NCBI GenBank assembly: GCA_907165065.1
Contig: OU015523.1
Location: 125,241,023-125,305,022 of the forward strand
Reading direction: 5' to 3'
Origin: Caprimulgus europaeus
Taxonomy: Eukaryota; Chordata; Aves; Caprimulgiformes; Caprimulgidae
DNA: 64,000 nucleotides
How positions within the stretch are numbered: position 1 is the stretch's first letter; every line of letters starts with the position of its first letter. The position numbers and the translations under genes were made by a program. Below the pieces are notes generated by a model. That model did no database searches and was not told where the DNA came from. It saw nothing but the letters and a program-made list of their open reading frames with translations. Of the stretch, positions 48,101-60,100 are shown piece after piece.

Positions 48101-51100
48101 GCTGAGGATGAAGTAGCGGTCGTGGAAGCCGGTGCTGAGGCCCAGCCCCAGCAGGTTCCTCTCCTCCCGGAACTTCATCAGCCCGTGCTTGCAGTCGCCC
48201 CCTCTGCTGGCTGGGGACACGGCCCTGAGCGGCTCCAGCCCCCCACGGGGGTCAGACCCCCCCCAAGGACACGGGGGTCAGACCCCCCCCAAGGACACGG
48301 GGTGCAGCCAGAGCCAGTGACAAAGGGCAAGAGCAGGGACAGACCCCACCCCGGTCCCCCTGACCTCATCCCATCCCATCCCATCCCCATCCCATCCCAT
48401 CCCATCCCATCCCATCTCCATCCCCATCCCCATCCCATCTCCATCCCATCCCCATCCCCATCTCCATCCCCATCCCCACCCCATCCCATCCCATCCCCAT
48501 CCCATCCCATCCCATCCCATCCCCATCCCCACTCCCATCCCATCCCCATCTCCATCTCCATCTCCATCTCTATCCCCATCCCATCCCATCCCATCCCATC
48601 CCATCCCATCCCATCCCATCCCATCCTCATCCCCATCCCATCTCCACCCCATCCCATCTCCATCCCATCCCCATCCCATCCTACCCCATCCCATCCCCAT
48701 CCCATCCCCATCCCATCCCCATCCCATCTCCATCCCCATCCCCATCCCATCCCATCCCCATTCCCACTCCCATCCCATCCCCATCTCCATCTCCATCTCT
48801 ATCCCCATCCCATCCCATCCCATCCCATCCCATCCCATCCCATCCCATCCCATCCCATCCCATCCCATCCCCATCCCATCCCATCTCCACCATCCCATGG
48901 CTTCCAGCTCCTCACCCAGGTAGATGAGCATGTTCTCCATGGACATCTGCTTCTTCACCACCAGGTAGCTCTCTGTCCCCAGGCCATGGACAATGGGCAG
49001 GACCTTCTCTGAGTAGTGCAAGGGACGTTCTGTGGGGACAAGGGGACAGGCAGGGCTCAGGGAGCACCCTGGGGACTGTCACACACCAAGGGAGGGTCAC
49101 AGGAGGGTCCCCAGGGCTCTGCTGAGATCTTGATGGTCTCCTGAGTAGATCTCTTTTAACTGGGGTCCCCAAATTGTCCATGGGGATGTGACCTTTGTCC
49201 CATGGTCCCCTGAGGAGGTGACTTTTGTCCTCTGGGGAGGTGACCTTGGCCCATGGTCCCCTGGGGAGGTGACTTTTGTCCCCTGGGGAGGTGACCATGG
49301 CCCATGGTCCCCTGGGGAGGTGACTTTTGTCCCCTGGGGAGGTGACCTTGGCCCATGGTCCCCTGGAGAGGTGACTTTTGTCCCCTGGGGAGGTGACCTT
49401 GTCCCATGGTCCCCTGGGGAGGTGACTTTTGTCCCCTGGGGAGGTGACTTTTGGCTCATGATCCGTGGGCAGCGGTGGCCCGCAGGGACTGGAAGGTGAC
49501 AGAGGAACAAGTGCCACCAGATCCCACCATGGTGAAACACAGGTGTTTTGGGCAGGAGCTTCCAGTGGTGCTGAGCATCCTGCTGGTGACCCTGCCTGGC
49601 ATGGCCCTGGGCACCAGGAGCTTGGGGACCATCAAGGAGGACCATGGGCTCATCCTGCTCACACCAAGCTCTCGCTTGTTGCTGCCTACAGGGACCCCAG
49701 GGATGATCCCACCAGGTTTCAAAGGCATTTGAACCCCTAAGGACACAGATGATGCTCCAGCCCCACAGAGATGGGTGCTCCAGCCTCATGGAGTTGGGTT
49801 GCTCTGGTCCCATGGACCTGAGATGCTCCAGCTCCACATCTCCATCCCCATCCCATTCTCTACCTCCATCTCCATCCCCATCCCACTCTCTACCTCCATC
49901 TCCATTCCCATTCCCATCCCCATCTCCATCCCAATCCCCATCTCCATCATCTCCATCCCCACTCTCTACCTCCATCTCCATCCCCTTCTTGATCCCCATC
50001 CCTATCTTCATCCTCATCTCCATCTTCATCTCCTCCATCTCCATTCCCATCTCCACCTCCATCTCCATTCCCATCTCCATCCCCATCCCCATCTCCACCT
50101 CCATCTCCATCTCCACCTCCATCTCCATCCCCATCCCCATCCCCATCCCCATCCCCATCTCCATCCCCATCTCCATCCCCATTCCCATCTCCATCTCCAT
50201 CCCATTCTCCACCTCCATCCCCATCTCCATCTCCATCTCCATCTCCATCTCCATCTCCATCTCCATCTCCATCTCCATCTCCTCCTCCATCCCCATCCCC
50301 ACCCCCATCTCCATCTCCACCCCCATCCCCATCTCCATCTCCATCTCCATCCCCATTCCATCTCCATCCCCACCTCCATTCCTATCCCCCCCTCCATCCC
50401 CACCCCCATCCCCACTCCCCCCACCCTCATGCCCCAGCACCCACCGGCCTCCTCCCTCTCGTGCACTTCGAAGCAGCTCCAGTAGTCCTTCTCCTTCACG
50501 ATGATTTTCCTCCTGTCCAGGATCTCCAAGGTGAGCTCCTCAGCTGTCATGGTGGCCGGGATCTGGAAGGGATGGACAGAAGGGACAGGTCTCCATCAGA
50601 CATTGTCCAGGTCCATGCCAGCTCAGAGCATCTCCCCATGCCACCACAGAGCTTTGGCCATACAACAGGAGGTCCTTGTCCCCTTTGTGCCCTCCTCCTC
50701 CACCCCACTGCTCACCTTGACGTGCTGCTCTGCCTCTGTCTTCTTCTCCTCCAGGTAGACAGTGCAGATGAAGTCCCCAGCTTGCTGGAGGGCAACAGGA
50801 AACCACTTCAATCTGTGACTTCCAAACCCCACCACCCAGTGTGGACACCCCCTGCCTGGGGCATCTCCAGGAGATGAGGTCCTCATGCAAAGAGGATTCC
50901 CCAAGAAGGTCCCCATGTCCAGGACCCACCTGTGTCCCACTGGACGCTGCCTCACGCATCTTCATGATGGCCATGATCTCATCCTGCTGCTTCTTCATCT
51001 CTTGGTCGTTGACCTGCCAAGGAAGAGGAGCCCAGGGAGCCATCAGGGTTGACCAGACCACCCTTAAGTTTCCATGCAGAAGCAGACATGGGTCTCCAGA

Positions 51101-54100
51101 GGAATCTTCTCCCCTGCCCAGTGGTGCCAACACCTCCAGGCTTGGAGATCTCCAGGCTTTGCAGGGACCTGAGGGGACCTCATCTCACACCCTCATCTCA
51201 CAGAAGCAGACATGGGTCTCCAGAGGAATCTTCTCCCCTGCCCACTGGTGCCAACACCTCCAGGCTTGGAGATCTCCAGGCTTTGCAGGGACATGGACCC
51301 TCATCTCCCACCCTCCCCTCATCTCCAAACCCAGGAGATATCTGCAGACAGAGCAGATCCAGCTTCCTCCTCCTCCCACCTCCCATCCCTTGGGAATGTC
51401 CACACACTGGTGTGATCCAGAGCAGCTCCAGAGCTGGGAGAGGGGGGGATGGACCTACATTGAAGATCTTCACGTAGTGGGTGATGAGGTCCTCCACCAC
51501 ACGCCCTGCCTTGTAGTCCTTCCCGTCCGTCTGGAACAGCGTGGGCCCGAAGACGATGGCCAAGTTGTGTGTGTTCATCTGGTTCTCCCCGGAGAAGAGT
51601 TGGACCCTGTGAGGAACCCTGCTATGATTCCTGCCCTGGAGACCCCCACCAGGACCCACCTCAGCCTTGCCAAGGAGAACATGCTCCACATGATCACAGA
51701 GTCACAGAGGGTCAGGGATTGGAAGGGACCTCAAAGCTCATCCAGTCCAACCCCCTGCTGGAGCAGGAACACCCAGATGAGATCACACAGGAAGGTGTCC
51801 AGGTGGGTCTTGAATGTCTCCAGAGAAGGAGACTCCACACCCTCCCTGGGCAGCCTGGCCCAGTGCTCTGGCACCCTCACAGTAAAGAAGTTCTTTCTCA
51901 AATCCAAGCAGAACCTCCTGTGTTCCAGCTCACACCCATTGCCCCTTGTCCTATCACTGGACACCACTGAGAAGAGCCTGGCTCCAACCTCCTGACACTC
52001 ACCCTTCAGATATTGATCAACATTAATGAGGTCCCCCCTCAGCCTCCTCTTCTCCAAGCTCAAGAGCCCCAGCTCCCTCGGCCTTTCCTCATCAGGGAGA
52101 TGCTCCACTCCCTCCCTCACCTTGGTGGCTCTGTGCTGGACTCTCTCCAGCAGCTCCCTGTCCTTCTTGAACTGTGGGGCCCAGAACTGGACACAATATT
52201 CCAGATGTGGCCTCACCAGGGCAGAGCAGAGGGGAAGGAGAACCTCTCTGGACCTACTGACCACCCCCCTTCTAATGCACCCCAGGATGCCATTGGCCTT
52301 CCTGGCCACAAGGGCACAGTGCTGGCTCATGGTCACCCTGCTGCCCACCAGGACTCCCAGATCCCTTTCCCCTACACTGCTCTCTAGGAGATCATCTCCC
52401 AACCTGTACTGGAACCTGGGGTTGTTCCTGCCCAGGTGCAGCACCCCACACTTGCCCACTTGATGCTTGGCCGTGCCATGGACCTGGCCCCCACGTCGTA
52501 CCGGAAGAGGTGGTTGATGAGAGCCTTCAGCGTGGCCCGGTTCACCGTGGGGAGCGTGGCCAGGAGCCGCCGGTACTCGCCAACCTTCTCCTCCTCATCC
52601 TCCAGCGCTGTGGGAGGGGCAGGAGGGAGAGGATGAGCATGGAGGAGGATGAAGGTGAGGTTTAGACTCACAGCCTCAACATTGCCCTCTCCAGACCTCA
52701 CCTTGGACCTTCCTGTCCCACCATGGGGCTGGAGCATTCCAGCTTCAAGGGACCAGAGCATCCCACCTCCATGGGGCCAGAGCATCCCACATCCATGGGG
52801 CCAGACCATCCCACCTCCATGGGGCTGGAGCACACCAGCACTAGATCATCCCAGCTCCAAGGGACCAGAGCATCCCACCTCCATGGGGCTGGAGCACTCC
52901 AGGACTGGAGCATCCCAGCTCCAAAGGTCCAGAGCATCCCAGATTGATGGAGCTGGATCATCCCAACTCCATGGGGCTCAAGCATCCCAGCTCTGTGAGG
53001 TTGGAGTATCCCAACTCCATGGGACCAGAGCATCCCAACTGCATGAGGCTGGAGAACTCCAGCTTCAGACCATCCCAGCTCCAAGGGACCAGAGCATCCC
53101 ACCTCCATGGGGCCAGAGCATCTCAGGGTTGGAGTATCCCAGCTCCAAGGGACCAGAGCATCCCAGACTGATGGAGCTCAATCATCCCAGCTCCATGGGA
53201 CCAGAGCATTCCAGCTCCATGAGGCTGGAACACCCCAGCACTGGAGCATCCCAGCTCCATGAGGCCAAAGCATCCCAGATCCCTGGGGATGGAGCATCAC
53301 AGGGTTGGAGCATCCCAGCTCCATGGAGCCAGAGCATCCCAGCTCCACAAGGCTGGAGCACTCCAGCATCATGGGGCTGGAACATCTCAGGGTTGGAGCA
53401 TCCCAGCATCAGAGCACCCCAACTCCACAGGGCTCAAGCATCCCAGCTCCATGGGGCTGGAGAATCCTTGTGCTGGAGCATCCCAACTCCATGGGGCTCC
53501 ATGAGGCCAGAGCACTCCAGATCATGGGGCTGGACCATCTCACCTCCATGGAACCAGAGCATCCCAGCATGATAGGGACAGAGCACCCCAATGCTGGAGC
53601 TTCACTGCTCCATGGGGCCAAAACATCCCAGCTCCATGGGGCAAGATCACCCCAGCTCTGTGGGGCTGGAGCACCCATCTCTGTGGGGCTGGAGCATCTC
53701 AGGTCCCTGGGACCAGATCACCCCAGCTCTGTGGGGCTGGAGCACCCATCTCTGTGGGGCTGGAGCATCTCAGGTCCATGGGACCAGAGCATCCCAGCTC
53801 CATGGGGCTGGAGCACCCAGAGGCTGGATCACCCCAGCTCCATGGGGCTGGAGCACCCATCTCTGTGGGGCTGGAGCACCCAGAGGCTGGTTCACCCCAG
53901 CTCCATGGGGCTGGAGCACCCATCTCTGTGGGGCTGGAGCACCCAGAGGCTGGTTCACCCCAGCTCCATGGGGCTGGAGCACCCATCTCTGTGGGGCTGG
54001 AGCACCCAGAGGCTGGATCACCCCAGCTCCATGGGGCTGGAGCACCCATCTCTGTGGGGCTGGAGCACCCAGAGGCTGGTTCACCCCAGCTCCACGGGGC

Positions 54101-57100
54101 TGGAGCACCCATCTCTGTGGGGCTGGAGCATCTCAGGTCCATGGGACCAGATCACCCCAGCTCCACGGGGCTGGAGCACCCATCTCTGTGGGGCTGGAGC
54201 ATCTCAGGTCCATGGGACCAGAGCATCCCAGCTCCATGGGGCTGGAGCACCCAGAGGCTGGATCACCCCAGCTCCATGGGGCTGGAGCACCCATCTCTGT
54301 GGGGCTGGAGCACCCAGAGGCTGGATCACCCCAGCTCCATGGGGCTGGAGCACCCATCTCTGTGGGGCTGGAGCACCCAGAGGCTGGTTCACCCCAGCTC
54401 CACGGGGCTGGAGCACCCATCTCTGTGGGGCTGGAGCACCCAGAGGCTGGATCACCCCAGCTCCATGGGGCTGGAGCACCCATCTCCATGGGGCTGGAGC
54501 ACCCAGAGGCTGGATCACCCCAGCTCCACAGGGCTGGAGCACCCATCTCTGTGGGGCTGGATCACCCCAGCTCCACAGGGCTGGAGGACCCCAGCTGCAG
54601 AGCTCGTGGCTTGCAGCTGTTTCTCCACCGGCTTTGTCCATTCCTGGTATTCCAGGCCCAGCTCCAGAAGTGCAGGGTGGGGTTGGTGGGTCTGGCTCTC
54701 TGCCCTATCTCAGCCCCCACCATTCCAGAGCTGGACAGGATCAGAGTGAACACCCACCCACCCACCCACTCACCACCCACCAGGACACATGGGACCCCAC
54801 CACATAACCCAGCAGACAACAGTGGCTGTAGCAGATCCAGGGACCCCCAACACCTCCACCCACCCCACCCCCTAGAAGCCCCCCAAGGACTCACCCGTGG
54901 CCTGTAGCCAGTCCTGACCCCACTGCTGGGTGAAGAGCCCATCCCCAAGGTCACGGAAGAAGCGTTTGAGGGTGTTGGCAACATCATCCACGTGGTGCTC
55001 GCCCTCCTTGAGGCGGACACTGCGGGCGTCGCGCCGCAGCAGCTCCAGCAGGTTGGTGGTCTTGGAGTTCTGCCCACTCTTGCGGTAGATCCCTTCAGAT
55101 GTAAGACCTGGAGGGAGAACCAGTGGGGATAAGACCCCCCCCACCTCCATGGTGGGGACAATCACCCCCTCCTGACCCTCAACTCATCCCATCCAACACC
55201 GTTGCTGGGGATCGTGGTGTTTCCCACCACGCAGATGTTGCTGCTGCGACCACCAAGGAGCCACGAGCTGGAGCCAAAGCTCTGCTCCAGCCAAAAATCC
55301 TCCCACAAAGCTCCAGCAGATGCTTCCAGGAAGGATGAAAACACATGTCATGAGCACACCAGGTCTCAAAGCCACCATCTCCACCAGCATGGGTGAGGGC
55401 ACGTACCGCACTGGGTGATGTAATCGATGCAACGATCCACCAACAAGGGGACATCCAACTCGGTCAACTGCTGCTCTGACAAGGTGTCCCCAGAGCTACC
55501 TGCAGCCTTCTGGATGGCCTGGACCCAGCCCAGGAAATCCAACTTCCTCTCCCCTTGGAGGTACAACGTTCTGCCGGCAAACTCAGCGTCAGCGAGGTGG
55601 GGCAGACACCCCCCAACCCACACCCCATGGATGGGACCACCAGCAACACCAGGATTGAGGTCCTGTGGGTGGTCCCAACTCCCTTTGTGGGGTCTCCAGT
55701 CACTGTGGGGTGGGTGAAGGCACCCCAAGAGGAAGGGGGGATGGGGGAGGGTGGGATGTTTTGCTGGTGGGGTCTAACCCCCCTTCACCCCCTCTGCTCT
55801 TACCTCCGTCTCTCCACCAGCACCAGCACCTCGTTGTCTCCCTGGATGGCTGGAAGGGACAGAGATCTGTCACCCATGGGAATATGGGGGTCACCTGGTG
55901 CCAACCCAAGCCCCATGTGCCATGTGGGGGGCTGTGCCAACGTGTCCAACCCAAATGGGACAATCAATTTGCCAAGGATGGGGAAGAGGATGGAGAGGAG
56001 GAAGAGCAGCTGCATCCCCCCCAGTGGAGGAGTCCCCAGCTCCATCAGAGCAACATCTCCCCAAAACCACCTTGGTTGGGTGGAACCCCACTGCCCTGGG
56101 CAGGATTTGGGGGATGGTTCATTGTTCAAGTGGAGGGTGATGATGAGTGGCATCTCCCCAGGGTTGGTGTTGGGACTGGTGCTGTTTGAGAGCTTCATCC
56201 ATGAGATCAAACCTCATGGAGCTCAACAAGGCCAAGGGCAAGGTCCTGCACCTGGGTCAGGGCAACCCCCAGCACAGATCCAGGCTGGGAGGAGAGTGGC
56301 TGGAGAGCAGCCCTGAGGAGAAGGACTTGGGGTGCTGGGGGACCAGAAGCTCCACATGAGGCGGCACCGTGCACTGGCAGCACAGAGCCAATAACCGTGT
56401 CCTGGGCTGCACCCAGAGCAGCGTGGGCAGCAGGGCCAGGGAGGGGATTCTGCCCCTCTGCTCCGCTCTCCTGAGACCCCCCCTGCAGTGCTGCCTCCAG
56501 TGCTGGGGCCACCAACAGCACAAGGACATGGAGCTACTGGAGCCAGCCCAGAGGAGGCCACAAGGATGATGCCAGGGCTGGAGCAGCTCTGCTGTGAGGA
56601 CAGGCTGGGAGAGTTGGGGCTGTTCAGCCTGGAGAAGAGAAGGCTCCAGGGAGACCTTCCAGTGGCCTCCCAGTACCTGAAGGGGCTCCAGGAAGGCTGG
56701 GGAGGGACTTTGGCCAAGGGCAGGGAGTGAGAGAACAAGGGGTGATGGCTTGAAAGTGTCAGAGGGGAGCTGGAGCTGAGATGTGAGGAAGAAATTGTTT
56801 GGTGTGAGGGTGGTGAGACCCTGGCCCAGGTTGGCCAGAGAAGCTGTGGCTGCTCCTCCCTGGAAGTGTTCTGGGCCAGGTTGGATGAGGCTTTGAGCAA
56901 CCTGGTCTGGTGGAAGGTGTCCCTGCTGCTGGCAGGGGGGCTGGGACTGGAGGAGCTTTGAGGTCCCTCCCCACCCAACCCAGTGTGGGGTTCCCTGGTC
57001 CCCACCCTGTCCCCAGCTCACAGAGCTCCTGCAGCTTGCGCAGCTGGAGGGGTTCCTGGCGCTCGCTGTCCTGGAAGCAGCCGTGGAGCGCGGAGCCGGC

Positions 57101-60100
57101 CAGGGCGAACCAGCCCTCCCTGGAGCGCTCCAGGCTGAGGCCCCCCTTGTAGTGCAGCCGCCCCACCCGCTCGAAGTCCAGGGCCAGGAGCTCCTCAGCG
57201 CGGGGGTGGACGAAGGACTGAGCCAGGGAGACAAGGGGCCTGTCAGTGCTCTGCTGGCTGGATCCCTCTGGCACCCATGGTCACCCCATCTCATCCCACC
57301 CCACCCCATCCCATCCCCATCCCATCCCATCCCATCCCATCCCATCCCATCCCATCCCATCCCCATCCCCATCCCCATCTCCATCCCATCCCATCTCCAT
57401 CCCATCCCATCCCACCCCACCCCACCCCACCTTGGCGATGGATCTGACCCATTCCCGCGCGGATTCGGGACTCTCCAGCCCGAAGAGGTAGAGCCTCTCC
57501 GACTCGGTGTAGACCTCAAAGGTGTTCTCAATCCTGGAGGAAAGGGGGAAGGAGGAACCTGGCTGGGTGGTGGGATGGAGCTGTTGGGTGCTGGAGCATC
57601 CCAGGGAGGGAGAAGATCCCCCTGGACATCGGCCACCGGCTCCACAGATGGACAATTCCATTTGGGATCCCACCACCGTGTCCCCTGGATCCCATCCCAT
57701 CCCATCCCCATCCCTGCACGCTGCGCCAGGGAGCAACTGGGGTGTGGAGGGGCTACAAAGGGGTTACAAAGGGGTTACAGAGAGGTTGAAAAGGGGTTAC
57801 AGAGAGGTTGAAAAGGGATTACAAAGGGGTTACAGAGGGGTTACAAAGGGGATGCAAAGCGGTTACAAAGGGGTTACAAAGGGGATGCAAAGGGGTTACA
57901 AAGGGGTTACAAAGGGGATGCAAAGGGGTTACAAAGGGGTTACAAAGGGGATGCAAAGGGGGTACAGAGGGGATGCAAAGGGGTTGCAAAGGGGTTACAA
58001 AGGGGTTACAGAGGGGTTACAAAGGGGATGCAAAGGGGGTACAGAGGGGTTACAAAGGGGATGCAAAGGGGTTACAAAGGGGCTGCAAAGGGGATCCAAA
58101 AGGGTTACAAAGAGGATCCAAGGGGGTTACAAAGGGGCTGTAAAGGGGATCCAAAGGGGATCCAAAGGGATTACAAAGGGGTTACAAAGGGGATTCAAAC
58201 GGGTTACAAAGGGGCTACAAAGGGGCTACAAAGGGGTTACAAAGGGGTTACACACACTCCTTGCCGGGTCAGACACCCCACAAGCGCCGCAGGGCCCAGC
58301 AGCAGTGGGGCTGGGGACATCAGCCCCCCTCGTGCCACCACCCCTGGGCCAGGCAGTGACCGCGCCCTGTCCCGAGAGGGGACATCGGGGTGCTCTGGGG
58401 TGACATTGGGGGGTGACAGGGTGACATGGGGGGGGGGATCCAGCCTCACCCGTGGGTGTGGGGGGGGTTGTTCACCAGACACACCATCTCCTCCACCCTG
58501 ATCTCCCCGTTGGGGACAGCGTGACGGTCACTGTCGTAGTAGCTGAGGACACCGTCCTGCAACGCGCACCAGCGCCGGCTGAACTCTGCGGGGTGGGGGG
58601 GGACACGGGGACAGGAGGGTGCTGAGCAACCCTGTACCCCCCTTTTCTCCACCCCCCCACCCCAAAATCACCCACTCACCCAACCTGGGTGGTCCCACAG
58701 CACCCACTGGGTGCCCCCCCATTGTGACAGCCCTCAAACTGGGTGGTCCTGCTCCACCTTGGTGGCTTTTTGTCACCTGGGGCTCAGGGGTAACCCCCCC
58801 CCCATAATGTCCCCAGCCCCCCCACCCCCTTGCACCCCCATTTCCCTGCCCCACAGACCCCACGGACCCCACACCCCACGGACCTTCCTGGTTTCTCCGC
58901 TCGCCCACGGGCTTGGCCATGGATGGGGTCTTGTAGAGGAAGCCATGGTGGGTGACACAGGGCAGGGCCACCGAGTAGGACCTCTCCTGGCTGCCACCCA
59001 CCTCCAGGCGTGGTGGCTCTGCAAAATGGGGTGACACACGTTGGGGGGGTGGGGTTGCACCCCCTTCCCTGTGCAGAACCCCCCTCGCCCCCCCAGGGGG
59101 ATGCTGGTGGGGTCCTGGTAGCTGTGGGGTGAGGTGGGATGAGGTGGGATGGGATGGGATGGGATGGGATGGGATGGGATGGGATGGGATGGGATGGGAT
59201 GGGATGGGGATGGGGATGGGATGGGATGGGATGGGGATGGGGATGGGGATGGGGATGGGGATGGGGATGGGAATGAGGATGGGAAGGGATGGGGATGGGA
59301 TGGGATGGGATGGGGATGGGGTGGGGTGGGATGGGGTGGGATGGGGATGGGATGGGGTGGGATGGGAATGGGGATGGGATGGGATGGGATGGGATGGGAT
59401 GGGATGGGATGGGATGGGATGGGATGGGATGGGATGGGCTGAACATCCCAATCCTGTCACAGCCTCGGGGCAGCTCCCCTGCCTCAGTTTCCCCACTTTT
59501 CCCCCCTTTCCTCCTGGAATCTGGGATGCAGAGGTGGGAAAACCCAGGAGGCGACTGAGCCAGAGCGGGATGAGCTCAGGGCTTTGCTTTTCCCAGCCCC
59601 CCACATTCCCAGACCCCTTTGGATCCCGATAGCTCTGGAAAAACAGGACCAGCCCCAATCCCGGGAAAACGTCCACGGGATGGACTTGGCCGTCAGAGGC
59701 AGCGAGGGAGGGGACAACCCCGGCCAACAGCTCCGGCCAACTCCACCACGGCACCTCCACCCCACATTCCCGAGCGTTCCAGGGCCGGAGCTTCACCCCG
59801 CGCCAGGGCGGGGATGGATCCGGTGGGACCGCGCCCGGAGCGGGATCAGCACCGCGGGACGGGGCTTTACTGGGATCTTCTGGAAAACTCTTGGATCCCA
59901 GTGCGGAGAGGGGGGTGAACTCCCCCCACCCCCCCCTAAAATCCCGCTCCCCAAATCCTCACACGGGAATGGAGCGGGTGGGATGGAGCCGGGGCGGGAT
60001 CGGGGGGTGCGGGAATTGCGGGATTTAACGGGATCGGATCCTTACCGGAGCTTTTGTTCTGGAGCAGGAACTCCATCTGCAGCCGCTGCCCGCTCCGCTC

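Noticed and set aside
53305..54907. Plus-strand ORFs of 331-500 codons
   Set aside because: They lie wholly in the ARAP1 intron minisatellite, whose units lack stops in several frames at once.
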